DNA from: Blautia parvula
GTDB taxonomy: Bacteria > Bacillota > Clostridia > Lachnospirales > Lachnospiraceae
DNA length: 64,000 nucleotides
NCBI RefSeq assembly: GCF_020215665.1
Contig: NZ_CP084061.1
Location: forward strand, 1,116,001-1,180,000
Direction of reading: 5' to 3'
The notes under the pieces are model-generated. The model was given only the letters and a program-made list of their open reading frames with translations, did no database searches and was not told the DNA's origin. Shown here one piece after another: positions 7,856 to 16,101 of the stretch. A program made the position numbers and the translations under genes. Numbering within the stretch: the stretch's first letter is position 1; the number at the start of each line of letters is the position of its first letter.

Positions 7856-8734
7856 CTATTTTCGATAACATTCTCTGATAAACGGTTCCTCAATTCCTTC
7901 TGAGACGAGCAGACCGTATTTACCGGGATGGCGAAATGCGTTTCCGTGGACTTCCGTTCTTCGATAGACTCTGATTTCATCTAAGGGAAAATCAGCTATA
8001 TAGATTCCTTCCCGTTCGCCTGCCTCTATGATCAAAGTGTCCCTGGAACCCGGCTCACCTTCCCTGTATGCAATCCCGTCAAAGGCAGTTGAATGTCCAT
8101 TGCAGTCAGGCTTTCCAAAGGGATAATTGACAGTAGCAATACCTGTCATATTTTCATACGCCCTTGCGCGAAGCTGGGAAATACGATTGATTTCCATGGG
8201 ACAGGCATTTGGGACCAGAATGATCTCAGCACCTTTCAGCATGAGGATTCTTGCGCTTTCCGGAAATTCCCTGTCATAACAGATCATGGCGCCAATCTTT
8301 ACCATTCCCTGTTCTGTATCCAGCTCTGCAGTATAAAAATCATCTCCCGCCGTCAGTCTGCACTCATCACCAAAGTCACAGGTATGAACCTTGGCATAGG
8401 TCAGAACTCTGCTGCCAAAACGGTCAAAAAGGCAGAGTGTGTTGCGCGGCAGCGGTTCAAACGCTTCAAGGAACGTGATACCGATTGCCATACCCAATTT
8501 TTTGGCAAGCTCGCCGAAAGAACAGACAAAATCACTGTCAGAGGATACCGCATCTGTTTTTAATTCCTCTATATTTTCCGAAATTTTATATCCACTGCTC
8601 CACATTTCCGGAAACAGGGCAATATCAGCACCCATTTTCTTTGCTTTTTTACAGGCATCTGCTCCCTTGGCTAAATTTTCTTCTAAAGAATTCCCCGGCA
8701 TTAGCTGGAGTAATGCAATTTTAAGATTTTTCAT
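7856..8734 (-). CDS. Nitrilase-superfamily carbon-nitrogen hydrolase
   Basis: A 292-residue amidase-type enzyme. The catalytic triad is visible as Glu43 (FPEMW), Lys115 (YAKVH) and Cys152 (MICYDREFPES). It probably hydrolyses a small amide or N-carbamoyl compound, but the substrate cannot be assigned; the group resembles predicted amidohydrolases rather than true nitrilases. AAGAAGGA precedes the ATG. The IS110 element begins only about 28 bases upstream, so the native promoter may be displaced or replaced. The YjjG-like phosphatase follows in the same direction. Confidence 0.85.
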   Translation of the reverse strand: MKNLKIALLQLMPGNSLEENLAKGADACKKAKKMGADIALFPEMWSSGYKISENIEELKTDAVSSDSDFVCSFGELAKKLGMAIGITFLEAFEPLPRNTLCLFDRFGSRVLTYAKVHTCDFGDECRLTAGDDFYTAELDTEQGMVKIGAMICYDREFPESARILMLKGAEIILVPNACPMEINRISQLRARAYENMTGIATVNYPFGKPDCNGHSTAFDGIAYREGEPGSRDTLIIEAGEREGIYIADFPLDEIRVYRRTEVHGNAFRHPGKYGLLVSEGIEEPFIRECYRK

Positions 8735-8766
8735 ATCCTTCTTGTATGATGTTTATAGAAGCTAAA

Positions 8767-8995
8767 ACATCACATTTTCCTTTCTTTTAGTGATGTGACA
8801 TAATACATTCAGATGCTGTGGACTTTTGATTTTCTTCTGTAGTCCAACTACTTAAAGGAGTGTATTGCCACGGTTTTATCTGAATCATTTATAAGCTGGA
8901 TATTGCCACGAGGGAATTCCTTCCCGAGCACTTATTTCAATCAAGTCTATGAGGGTAAACACCTGTGGAATTGTCACAGTATCACACTCAGAAAG
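8767..8995 (+). ncRNA. Candidate IS110 bridge RNA in the left end
   Basis: IS110-group elements are known to transcribe a structured bridge RNA from the left end that pairs with target and donor DNA. This region has no reading frame but has hairpins: ACATCAC/GTGATGT (8767-8796), TGGACT/AGTCCA (8819-8846), GGGAA/TTCCC (8912-8925) and CTGTG/CACAG (8963-8979). A 10-base direct repeat TATTGCCACG occurs at 8863-8872 and 8901-8910. The exact ends, fold and guide loops are not determined. Confidence 0.45.
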
Positions 8996-9003
8996 GAGAT
9001 CTT

Positions 9004-10167
9004 ATGATTTACGTAGGCATTGATATTGCCAAACTCAACCATTTCGCCTCTGCCATTTCTTCAGATGGTGAAATTATGCTTCAACCGTTCAAATTTACAA
9101 ATGACTATGATGGCTTCCATCTGCTGCTTCACAAGCTCGATTCTTTCGATCCTGACAGCCTCATCATAGGTCTTGAATCAACGGCTCACTATGGCAACAA
9201 CCTTCTTGAATTCCTTGTCAAACATAACTACAAGGTCTGTGTCATAAACCCTATCCAGACCTCTGCAATGCGAAAGAACAACATTCGCAAAACAAAAACG
9301 GATAAGGTAGATACTTACATAATTGCTAAAACTTTAATGATGGATCCTCACCGTTTCTTTTCGCAGCATGATCTTTCAATCATGCACTTAAAGGAATTGG
9401 GGCGTTTCCGCATGAAACTAATCAAGAAACGTACCCAGGGCAAGATTCAACTAATGTCGTATGTTGATCAGGCTTTCCCTGAACTGCAGTATTTCTTCAA
9501 ATCTGGCATCCACCAGAAATCTGTGTATGCAGTTCTTAAAGAAGCACCTACGACCAAAGACATTGCTTCTATGCACCTGACCCATCTGTCACACTTGCTT
9601 GAGGTTTCCTCCCACGGTCATTTCAAGAAAGACACAGCGACTGAATTAAGGATTCTGGCACAGAAGTCTGTCGGTTGCAACGACAGTTCTATATCTACTC
9701 AGATTACTCAGACCATTGAACTGATCGAGTTACTGGATAGCCAGGTTCATGACGTTGAATCTGAAATGGAATTGATTGTCAATTCTTTGGCTTCCATCAT
9801 TATGACCATTCCGGGCATTGGTTTTATCAATGGCGGAATGATACTGGGCGAGATTGGCGATATTATGCGCTTCTCCAGCCCATCAAAAGTGCTTGCATTT
9901 GCTGGTCTTGATCCGACTGTCTATCAGTCTGGAAACTTTAACGCCAGCCATACCAAGATGTCCAAACGTGGGTCTTGTCCCCTTCGCTACGCTTTGATAA
10001 ATGCAGCACATAACGTTGTCAAAAACAACAAAACCTTTAAAGATTACTATGATCAGAAAATCTCAGAGGGAAAGTCCCATTACAATGCCTTAGGTCATTG
10101 TGCCGGGAAGTTGGTTCGCATCATTTATAAAATGCTCACTGACAACGTTTCGTTTAATTTGGATTAA
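9004..10167 (+). CDS. IS110 family transposase (DEDD RuvC-like recombinase)
   Basis: A 387-residue recombinase that appears full length. The N-terminal RuvC-like domain has the first Asp in VGIDIAK, the Glu in [10 protein letters not shown] and the Asp pair in [13 protein letters not shown] (residues about 100-108). The C-terminal Transposase_20 domain has [19 protein letters not shown] and FAGLDP, followed by the conserved [12 protein letters not shown] segment that includes the serine used for recombination. The ATG at 9004 is chosen for AAAGGAG at 6-base spacing. Activity would depend on the RNA encoded upstream. Confidence 0.93.
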   Translation: MIYVGIDIAKLNHFASAISSDGEIMLQPFKFTNDYDGFHLLLHKLDSFDPDSLIIGLESTAHYGNNLLEFLVKHNYKVCVINPIQTSAMRKNNIRKTKTDKVDTYIIAKTLMMDPHRFFSQHDLSIMHLKELGRFRMKLIKKRTQGKIQLMSYVDQAFPELQYFFKSGIHQKSVYAVLKEAPTTKDIASMHLTHLSHLLEVSSHGHFKKDTATELRILAQKSVGCNDSSISTQITQTIELIELLDSQVHDVESEMELIVNSLASIIMTIPGIGFINGGMILGEIGDIMRFSSPSKVLAFAGLDPTVYQSGNFNASHTKMSKRGSCPLRYALINAAHNVVKNNKTFKDYYDQKISEGKSHYNALGHCAGKLVRIIYKMLTDNVSFNLD

Positions 10168-10319
10168 TATCTGACCGTTCATATATATTTTTAAAAAGCA
10201 CCCTATGGGAGCTCTATTAAAGTTAGCCATTTTTCCGGTCAGAAAATAAATATAATCTTTTGCTAATTTAGGGTTGACTTTTCATAGCTGGTCTCCGTTT
10301 TATAATGAATCTGTTGACA

Positions 10320-11651
10320 TTAATGATGAATCTGTCTCTTCTCCTCATACATCCGCTGGTCTGCCTGGCGAATAAGCGCCTCCGCATTTTCCTGTTCCTC
10401 AGGGTAGCGCGCATACCCGATACTCACATGGGGATGCAGGGTACATTCGGGCAGTATATATGGACGGCCAATCTCCTCTTTCAGTCGTTCTTTTAGTTTT
10501 TCATAGAATTCGTCGCCTTTTCCACCGGCAGCCAGTACCGTAAATTCATCTCCGCCGGTACGAAATGCCAAATCCTCTTCAGAGAGGCATTTTTGCATAC
10601 GGGCTGCGGACTCTTTTAAAAACTTATCGCCGATATCGTGTCCAAAACGGTCATTGATCTGTTTAAACCTGTCCATATCCAGATAGTATAATACGCAGGG
10701 ACGATTCTGCAGGACGAATTCCTTTAAGCAGTTCATAAAATATCTGCCGTTATGCAGGCCCGTCAGCGGGTCCGTATTGACCAGCTTTGCCAGCTCCTTT
10801 TTTTGCTCTGCGCTGGTCAGTATGCCGTTGATGACCATGACTGCCAGAACGAGTATGAGACTGCAGACAATGGATTCTATCCATATGTATTCCATGGGAA
10901 CCCATCCTTTTTTGGGAATTATGCTCAAATGCCATGTACCGTTTGGAACCTGAATCACATCCTCCACGGCATCCGTCACAGAAAAGTCCGCGTTCTGTAT
11001 GATATTCTGCACCTTGCCTGTATCCGGATGGATCCGCCATATTTTATATTTGTATCCCTGTCCATTCAATGCCTTTAAATTTATCTCGTCAAATATCTCA
11101 GGCACATTGAGCACAACAATGCTGAATCCCCAGAATGTTTTCTGCCCATCCTCATCTGTCAGATATATGGGATTTCTCGCCACAATTCCCATGCCGCCCT
11201 GTGAAAGTTCATATGGGCCTGCCAAGGTCATTTTTCCTGTGTCCCTGGCATACTCTGCCTCTGTTTTCCTGTCAGGATCACTGAACAGGTCGCCGAAGGC
11301 TTCCTCGTTTCCCTCCAGGGGATATACATAGGTCACATTTCCATCCGGTGCCAGCTGCAGGCTTCTGATAGAGGCATCCTTTTCGTAAAGACTTTCAGCT
11401 GCCTTATCAAAATTTACCACCTCGCCATGGTTGCTGGTGACGATCACTTCCAGTGCTTTTGTGGTAAACAATTGAGAATCAATGGCATACTGCAGTTTAC
11501 TGATTTCTCCCCTCAAAACATATCTGGCATTGCGCATGCTGCTGTTCTTCTGATACATGTACAGACATACCACCATGCAGACAGAAGCAAGCGCCAGAGT
11601 AACGGATATTCCTGTAATCATCCATCGTTTTTTCTTACTGTGTTTTTCCAT
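10320..11651 (-). CDS. CHASE-domain GGDEF diguanylate cyclase
   Basis: A 443-residue membrane-bound cyclase that would make c-di-GMP from two GTP. An N-terminal membrane helix (residues 12-33) is followed by an extracellular CHASE-type sensor (about 70-235, with LQLAPDGNVTYVYPLEGN), a second helix (about 255-275) and a GGDEF domain (285-440). The active-site GGDEF is intact in FRTGGDEF. The inhibitory RxxD site five residues upstream is SEED, so product inhibition is probably lost. The start overlaps the end of the acetyltransferase gene by 34 bases, implying one transcript. Ligand unknown. Confidence 0.88.
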   Translation of the reverse strand: MEKHSKKKRWMITGISVTLALASVCMVVCLYMYQKNSSMRNARYVLRGEISKLQYAIDSQLFTTKALEVIVTSNHGEVVNFDKAAESLYEKDASIRSLQLAPDGNVTYVYPLEGNEEAFGDLFSDPDRKTEAEYARDTGKMTLAGPYELSQGGMGIVARNPIYLTDEDGQKTFWGFSIVVLNVPEIFDEINLKALNGQGYKYKIWRIHPDTGKVQNIIQNADFSVTDAVEDVIQVPNGTWHLSIIPKKGWVPMEYIWIESIVCSLILVLAVMVINGILTSAEQKKELAKLVNTDPLTGLHNGRYFMNCLKEFVLQNRPCVLYYLDMDRFKQINDRFGHDIGDKFLKESAARMQKCLSEEDLAFRTGGDEFTVLAAGGKGDEFYEKLKERLKEEIGRPYILPECTLHPHVSIGYARYPEEQENAEALIRQADQRMYEEKRQIHH

Positions 11652-12181
11652 CTTTTTCCCTTCTTCAAGGTGACATCCGGATCTGTTTCGTAAATATTAC
11701 TTGTATTGTTCCATACGCCTGTTAAGACAGCTCCGTTTTTTTCAAATATCTTATTGGACGCTGCATTATCCATATGTACAAAAGATTTCACTTTGGTATA
11801 ACCGAGGGACTTACATTTTTCTAAAATATTGACAAACAATATATTGCCATACCCCTTCCCTCTATACTGTTTTGCGATTCCATAACCAAAGTTTCCTACA
11901 CCCTGTTTTTCTAAAATCTCACTGGAATGATGACGTATCCTGGCGATTCCTACCGGTTTTTCCTCCACATAGAGAAAATATGTGGACTGAGGTATATAAT
12001 TTTCCGGCAGATTTCGCGATTTGGAGTAATCATCCTGCTGTATGAGCCAATTTCTGTACTCGCCATAAGAGATACCATAAACTTCATTTGGAAAACCGTT
12101 TTCATTGCTTCCTAAATCCTGAAGCATTTCATATTCGGCCATGCCGTTTAAAGGGGAAAGCTGTTTTAATTCAATTTTCAT
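11618..12181 (-). CDS. GNAT family N-acetyltransferase
   Basis: A 187-residue acetyltransferase. The acetyl-CoA-binding motif A is visible as YRGKGYGNILF near residue 110, followed by KVKSFVHMDNAASNKIFEKNGA, the standard motif B. The acceptor is unknown; small-molecule or peptide amine acetylation is typical. The frame is open to 12289, but the ATG at 12181 is preferred because AGGAG lies 7 bases upstream and homology begins there. The diguanylate cyclase follows with overlap. Confidence 0.85.
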   Translation of the reverse strand: MKIELKQLSPLNGMAEYEMLQDLGSNENGFPNEVYGISYGEYRNWLIQQDDYSKSRNLPENYIPQSTYFLYVEEKPVGIARIRHHSSEILEKQGVGNFGYGIAKQYRGKGYGNILFVNILEKCKSLGYTKVKSFVHMDNAASNKIFEKNGAVLTGVWNNTSNIYETDPDVTLKKGKRWKNTVRKNDG

Positions 12182-12215
12182 TTTCACTCTCCTATTCATG
12201 AACTGTTGCCGTTTA

Positions 12216-12302
12216 CTAATTATTTTCCAGTTCAGCAAGGATCTCCTCAACCGTATAGTACGCACCGGTTTCATATCCCTGTTTTTCATCTCTTAGTCCA
12301 TA
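12216..12302 (-). pseudogene. Remnant of an antitoxin-like gene
   Basis: A minus-strand frame of 28 codons reads GYETGAYYTVEEILAELENN before its stop and lies just behind a good promoter, but it has no start codon and an in-frame stop precedes it. The sequence resembles the C-terminal tail of RelB/Phd-type antitoxins, which contain similar VEEILAEL patterns. It is best read as the 3' scrap of a deleted toxin-antitoxin gene. The match is short, so the identity is uncertain. Confidence 0.35.
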
Positions 12303-12330
12303 TTATACCCATAATCTGTATCGGAAACAA
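12302..12330 (-). promoter_or_regulatory. Promoter of the acetyltransferase-cyclase operon
   Basis: On the minus strand, TTGTTT (12325-12330) and TATAAT (12302-12307) are separated by 17 bases. Transcription would start near 12295 and cover the remnant frame, then the acetyltransferase and the GGDEF gene. Confidence 0.6.
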
Positions 12331-12443
12331 CTACCATTTCTCGTATCATATAACTATCGTCCGGCAAAAAAAGTATCCAAATCTGAGAAAAGGAATAACA
12401 GACCGCTTAGTCTGCCATTCCTTATATGCTGACCGTTCAAAAT

Positions 12444-12923
12444 TCATTTGTGATAAGGCTGCCCACTCATGATCCGGTAACTCCTGTAAATCTGTTCCAG
12501 CAATATTACCCGCATCAACTGATGCGGAAATGTCATTTTGGAAAAGCTGAGCGCAAAATCCGAGCGTTTCAGCACCTCTTTTCCAAGTCCGATGGAACCG
12601 CCTATGACAAAAGTGATATGGCTCTTCCCCTGTATTCCAAGACTCTCTATCTTTTGGGAGAGTTCAACAGAGTCCAGTATTTTTCCATTGATCTCTAGTG
12701 TAATGACGTAGGCATCTTCCCTGATGCATTTTAGAATGCGCTCGCCTTCTTTCTGGCGGATATTCTCCTCCACAGTCTCGCTGGCGGCATCCGGTGTTTT
12801 TTCGTCTGCCACTTCCAGGATTTCCAGCTTGCAGTATTTGCTCAGACGCTTTGTATATTCGGCAATGGCGTCACGATAGAACTTTTCTTTGATCTTTCCA
12901 ACAGTAAGTATGGTGATCTTCAT
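12444..12923 (-). CDS. rlmH: 23S rRNA (pseudouridine1915-N3)-methyltransferase RlmH
   Basis: A 159-residue SPOUT methyltransferase that methylates pseudouridine 1915 in helix 69 of 23S rRNA in assembled 70S ribosomes. The whole family pattern is present: N-terminal [16 protein letters not shown], the SAM-binding [13 protein letters not shown] near residue 105, and the C-terminal [23 protein letters not shown]. The ATG at 12923 overlaps the stop of the AlkD-like gene by four bases (ATGA), indicating translational coupling. Confidence 0.95.
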   Translation of the reverse strand: MKITILTVGKIKEKFYRDAIAEYTKRLSKYCKLEILEVADEKTPDAASETVEENIRQKEGERILKCIREDAYVITLEINGKILDSVELSQKIESLGIQGKSHITFVIGGSIGLGKEVLKRSDFALSFSKMTFPHQLMRVILLEQIYRSYRIMSGQPYHK

Positions 12924-13636
12924 TTTCCTGTATCCTCCCGCTTCCATTTCAAAAGTCTGTCCTTTTCCTCTCTTGACACCCGGTAGGATTCCCTGATCTT
13001 CTGAATGGATTTATTGTGTGTAAAGGTATCCATGGTATCTGTCTGCAGAAATGCGGCGGTCTTCTCCGGAAACTTCACATAGCAGACAGAGACTGCCCAG
13101 GCTGCCGCCATCTGCACATAATAGGCATCACTGTCTAAATGGTTGCATATATCCAGCAGACGGTCAATATAATCCTCTGTCACAAAATGGTCAAGCATAG
13201 ATACCAGAGCAAAACGAATCTCATATTCTCTTTCTGAGCTGAGATATCGCTCCAAAAAGGCGAACCAGTAAGCAGAATCCTTTCTCATAAACTTATAAGT
13301 AATACAACTGCAGTCACAAATGGCCCAATTATTGATTTTGGGCACAAAACGCGCCAGTGCCTGCGTCTGCTCCTCCCGCTCCATTTTCGCATATCCGATC
13401 ACAATACCCTGGAGCATCAGTTCTTCATAACAGCTATCATCCGCTTTCTCTAAAAAACCGGCATAGTCCTCCCCTGCGATCTTCTTTGCCATTTTCCGGA
13501 GCTTTGGCAGCCGGACCCCCATCATGGTCGTCAGGCCCGGTATCAGGGATTCCTGAAATTTTTTGTAGTCCTTATCAGCCGACTCTCTCAGTTCCTCTCT
13601 TATTGCTTCTATCATGATTTCCCTTGTGTTCTCCAT
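12920..13636 (-). CDS. AlkD-like DNA alkylation repair protein
   Basis: A 238-residue all-helical HEAT-like-repeat protein of the AlkD family, whose members remove N3- and N7-alkylated purines without base flipping. Conserved features include [21 protein letters not shown] near residue 30, WAICD near 105, and [18 protein letters not shown] near 190, which resembles the AlkD active-site region. Activity on alkylated DNA is inferred from the family. The ATG at 13636 follows GGAGGAAA. It is coupled to rlmH by a 4-base overlap. Confidence 0.82.
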   Translation of the reverse strand: MENTREIMIEAIREELRESADKDYKKFQESLIPGLTTMMGVRLPKLRKMAKKIAGEDYAGFLEKADDSCYEELMLQGIVIGYAKMEREEQTQALARFVPKINNWAICDCSCITYKFMRKDSAYWFAFLERYLSSEREYEIRFALVSMLDHFVTEDYIDRLLDICNHLDSDAYYVQMAAAWAVSVCYVKFPEKTAAFLQTDTMDTFTHNKSIQKIRESYRVSREEKDRLLKWKREDTGK

Positions 13637-13654
13637 TTTCCTCCATACAACTGA

Positions 13655-13687
13655 AAAAAGAGCCGCCACGTCCGGTGACGGCTCTTT
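13655..13687 (-). terminator. Terminator of the nfnAB operon
   Basis: A stem of AGCCGCCAC with GTGACGGCT (one mismatch) is followed on the minus strand by a run of T. It lies 10-45 bases past the stop codon of the downstream flavoprotein gene. Confidence 0.75.
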
Positions 13688-13697
13688 GTATGTTTAA

Positions 13698-15092
13698 TTA
13701 ATTATTTTTTCCTTTGATGAATTCGTCGATTCCCTGTGCAGCGGATTTTCCTGCGCCCATGGCCAGGATAACCGTTGCGGCACCTGTCACGGCATCACCG
13801 CCGGCGTAAACACCGTCTTTGGTTGTTTTGCCATTTTCCTCATCAGCGATGATACATTTTCTCTTGTTTGTATCAAGGCCGATTGTGGTGGAAGAAATCA
13901 GCGGGTTCGGGGAAGTTCCCAGGGACATGATAACTGTATCCAGTTCCATCTCAAACTCAGAACCCGGAATCTCTACAGGACGTCTTCTTCCTGACGCATC
14001 CGGCTCGCCCAGTTCCATACGAACACACTTCATGCCTCTTACCCAGCCGTTTTCATCTGCCAGGATCTCTGTAGGATTGCACAGAAGGTCAAAGATAATT
14101 CCTTCTTCTTTTGCGTGATGTACTTCTTCCGCTCTTGCAGGAAGCTCTGCTTCACTTCTTCTGTATACAATATGTACCTCAGCGCCGAGACGAAGAGCTG
14201 TTCTTGCAGCATCCATTGCCACGTTGCCGCCGCCTACAACGGCTACTTTCTTGCCCATTTTAATAGGTGTGTCATGGTCGTCGCGGAAAGCTTTCATCAG
14301 GTTGCTTCTTGTCAGGTACTCATTGGCAGAGAATACACCGTTGCTTATCTCACCCGGAATGCCCATGAACATGGGGAGTCCTGCACCGGAACCGATGAAT
14401 ACAGCTTCAAAGCCTTCTTTTTCCATGAGCTCGTCGATCGTGGTGGATTTACCGATAATCACGTTCGTCTCGATCTTAACACCTAACGCTTTTACATTTT
14501 CAACTTCCATTTTAACTACTTTGTCTTTCGGAAGACGGAATTCAGGAATACCGTATACCAGTACACCGCCCGGCTGATGAAGTGCTTCAAAGATCGTTAC
14601 ATCGTAACCCATCTTAGCCAGATCTCCGGCGCAGGTAAGACCTGCAGGTCCGGCACCAATCACTGCAACCTTATGTCCGTTTTTCTCCTTCGGAGGTTCC
14701 GGTTTGATTCCGTTTTCTTTTGCCCAGTCAGCAACAAAACGCTCCAGCTTACCGATAGAAACCGGTTCGCCTTTGATACCGCGGATACACAGACCTTCAC
14801 ACTGTGTTTCCTGGGGGCAGACACGTCCGCAGACTGCCGGAAGGGCGCTGGACTGGCCGATCACTTTGAATGCTTCTTCAAAGTTGCCCTCTTTTACTTC
14901 TTTGATAAATCCGGGAATGTCAATGTTTACAGGACATCCCTTGACACATTTTGCATTTTTACAGGTTAAGCAGCGGGCTGCCTCTTCCATTGCTTCTTCT
15001 TTGTTATATCCATAGCAAACTTCTTCAAAGTTTGTTGCTCTCACCTTCGGGTCCTGTTCTCTTACAGGAACTTTCTTTAATACGTCACCCAT
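13698..15092 (-). CDS. gltA: NADPH-dependent glutamate synthase-type flavoprotein (NfnB-like)
   Basis: A 464-residue FAD/iron-sulfur protein annotated in many genomes as homotetrameric glutamate synthase small subunit. The N-terminal part has two cysteine clusters for [4Fe-4S] centres (CLTCKNAKCVKGCP and CGRVCPQETQCEGLC). Two Rossmann motifs follow: GAGPAGLTCAGDLAKMG for FAD and GGGNVAMDAARTALRLG for NADPH. Because the preceding gene is an NfnA-like subunit, the likely role is the large subunit of electron-bifurcating NADH-dependent ferredoxin:NADP+ oxidoreductase. The start overlaps the upstream stop (TAATG). Confidence 0.9.
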   Translation of the reverse strand: MGDVLKKVPVREQDPKVRATNFEEVCYGYNKEEAMEEAARCLTCKNAKCVKGCPVNIDIPGFIKEVKEGNFEEAFKVIGQSSALPAVCGRVCPQETQCEGLCIRGIKGEPVSIGKLERFVADWAKENGIKPEPPKEKNGHKVAVIGAGPAGLTCAGDLAKMGYDVTIFEALHQPGGVLVYGIPEFRLPKDKVVKMEVENVKALGVKIETNVIIGKSTTIDELMEKEGFEAVFIGSGAGLPMFMGIPGEISNGVFSANEYLTRSNLMKAFRDDHDTPIKMGKKVAVVGGGNVAMDAARTALRLGAEVHIVYRRSEAELPARAEEVHHAKEEGIIFDLLCNPTEILADENGWVRGMKCVRMELGEPDASGRRRPVEIPGSEFEMELDTVIMSLGTSPNPLISSTTIGLDTNKRKCIIADEENGKTTKDGVYAGGDAVTGAATVILAMGAGKSAAQGIDEFIKGKNN

Positions 15093-15979
15093 TATTCGTC
15101 ACCTCCGCAGTTTCCGCATCCGCCGTGATGGGTATCCCCCTCACGAAGTTTTAATAATGCTCTTCCTTCTTCTGTCTTGTACATCTGCTGTCTCTTCATT
15201 GCCAGATCCCAGTCAATCAGATGACCGTCAAATTCAGGACCGTCCACGCATGCGAATTTCACTTCACCGCCGACGATAACACGGCAGGCTCCGCACATAC
15301 CGGTTCCGTCAACCATGACCGGATTCATGGAAACGATAGTGGGCAGATTCAGTTTCTTAGTTGTCAGGCAGCAGAATTTCATCATGATCATGGGGCCGAT
15401 CGCAACACATTTTGTATAGGTCTTGCCTTCAGCAGTCAGGTCTTCAATTACTTTTGTTACCATTCCGTGACGTCCATATGTACCATCATCTGTGGTGATG
15501 TATAAATTTCCTGCTACTTCTTCCATTTCCTTTTCCAGGATGATCAGGTCTTTGGTCTTGGCACCTACAATGACATCAGCGTCAATGCCGTGCTCGTGCA
15601 GCCATTTTACCTGCGGATATACCGGTGCGGTTCCAACGCCGCCGGCTACAAATAAAAGTTTTTCTTTCTTTAACTCTTCCAGATCTTCATTTACAAATTC
15701 AGATGGACATCCTAACGGACCTACGAAATCTTCAAAGAAATCTCCTGTCTGCATTTTAGCGAATTTTTCGGTGGAAGCACCTACCGGCTGGAATACGATC
15801 GTAACAGTTCCTGCCTCTCTGTCATAATCACAGATGGTAAGCGGAATTCTCTCCCCTGCATCGTCTTTTTTCACGATGACGAACTGTCCGGGTTCACAGT
15901 GTTTTGCAACCCTTGGTGCGTCAACAACCATGAGATATACTATCTCATTGAGCTTTTCTGCTTTCAGAATCTTGTACAT
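15092..15979 (-). CDS. Ferredoxin-NADP reductase-type subunit (NfnA / SudB-like)
   Basis: A 295-residue flavoprotein of the PyrK/SudB/NfnA family. It has a ferredoxin-reductase-like FAD domain (GERIPLTICDYD near residue 50), an NAD-binding domain (FVAGGVGTAPVYPQVKWL near 110) and a C-terminal cysteine cluster for a [2Fe-2S] centre (MCGACRVIVGGEVKFACVDG). The tail ends in a histidine/cysteine segment (THHGGCGNCGGDE). With the following gene it should form NfnAB, which couples NADH and reduced ferredoxin oxidation to NADP+ reduction. AGGAGGAC precedes the ATG. Confidence 0.88.
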   Translation of the reverse strand: MYKILKAEKLNEIVYLMVVDAPRVAKHCEPGQFVIVKKDDAGERIPLTICDYDREAGTVTIVFQPVGASTEKFAKMQTGDFFEDFVGPLGCPSEFVNEDLEELKKEKLLFVAGGVGTAPVYPQVKWLHEHGIDADVIVGAKTKDLIILEKEMEEVAGNLYITTDDGTYGRHGMVTKVIEDLTAEGKTYTKCVAIGPMIMMKFCCLTTKKLNLPTIVSMNPVMVDGTGMCGACRVIVGGEVKFACVDGPEFDGHLIDWDLAMKRQQMYKTEEGRALLKLREGDTHHGGCGNCGGDE

Positions 15980-16035
15980 AATGTCCTCCTCACAACTCCA
16001 AATATGGTAATTCTATTGCTATAGTCGCTCTTTTT

Positions 16036-16064
16036 AGTATAGAGCAAAAGTAACAAAAATTCAA
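16036..16064 (-). promoter_or_regulatory. Promoter of the nfnAB operon
   Basis: On the minus strand, TTGAAT (16059-16064) and TATACT (16036-16041) are separated by 17 bases. They lie 57 bases upstream of the nfnA-like start. No clear Rex operator overlaps them. Confidence 0.6.
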
Positions 16065-16101
16065 TCCGAATTTTAGAAAAATTTCCAATTTACTTTATAA
16101 A

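Larger units (their letters stand above)
8762..10289 (+). mobile_element. IS110-family insertion sequence
   Basis: About 1.5 kb, holding one DEDD transposase with a long non-coding left end (about 240 bases) and a shorter right end (about 120 bases). No terminal inverted repeats are seen, as expected for IS110. The boundaries are tentative. Both proposed ends carry a CT dinucleotide (8762-8763 and 10288-10289), matching the CT core known from IS621, but this is weak evidence. The element sits between the nitrilase-family gene and a convergent GGDEF gene and interrupts no frame I can see. Confidence 0.7.

Noticed and set aside
8863-8910. TATTGCCACG direct repeat as a CRISPR or target-site duplication
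   Set aside because: Only two 10-base copies exist, both inside the IS110 left end; IS110 elements do not make long target duplications.
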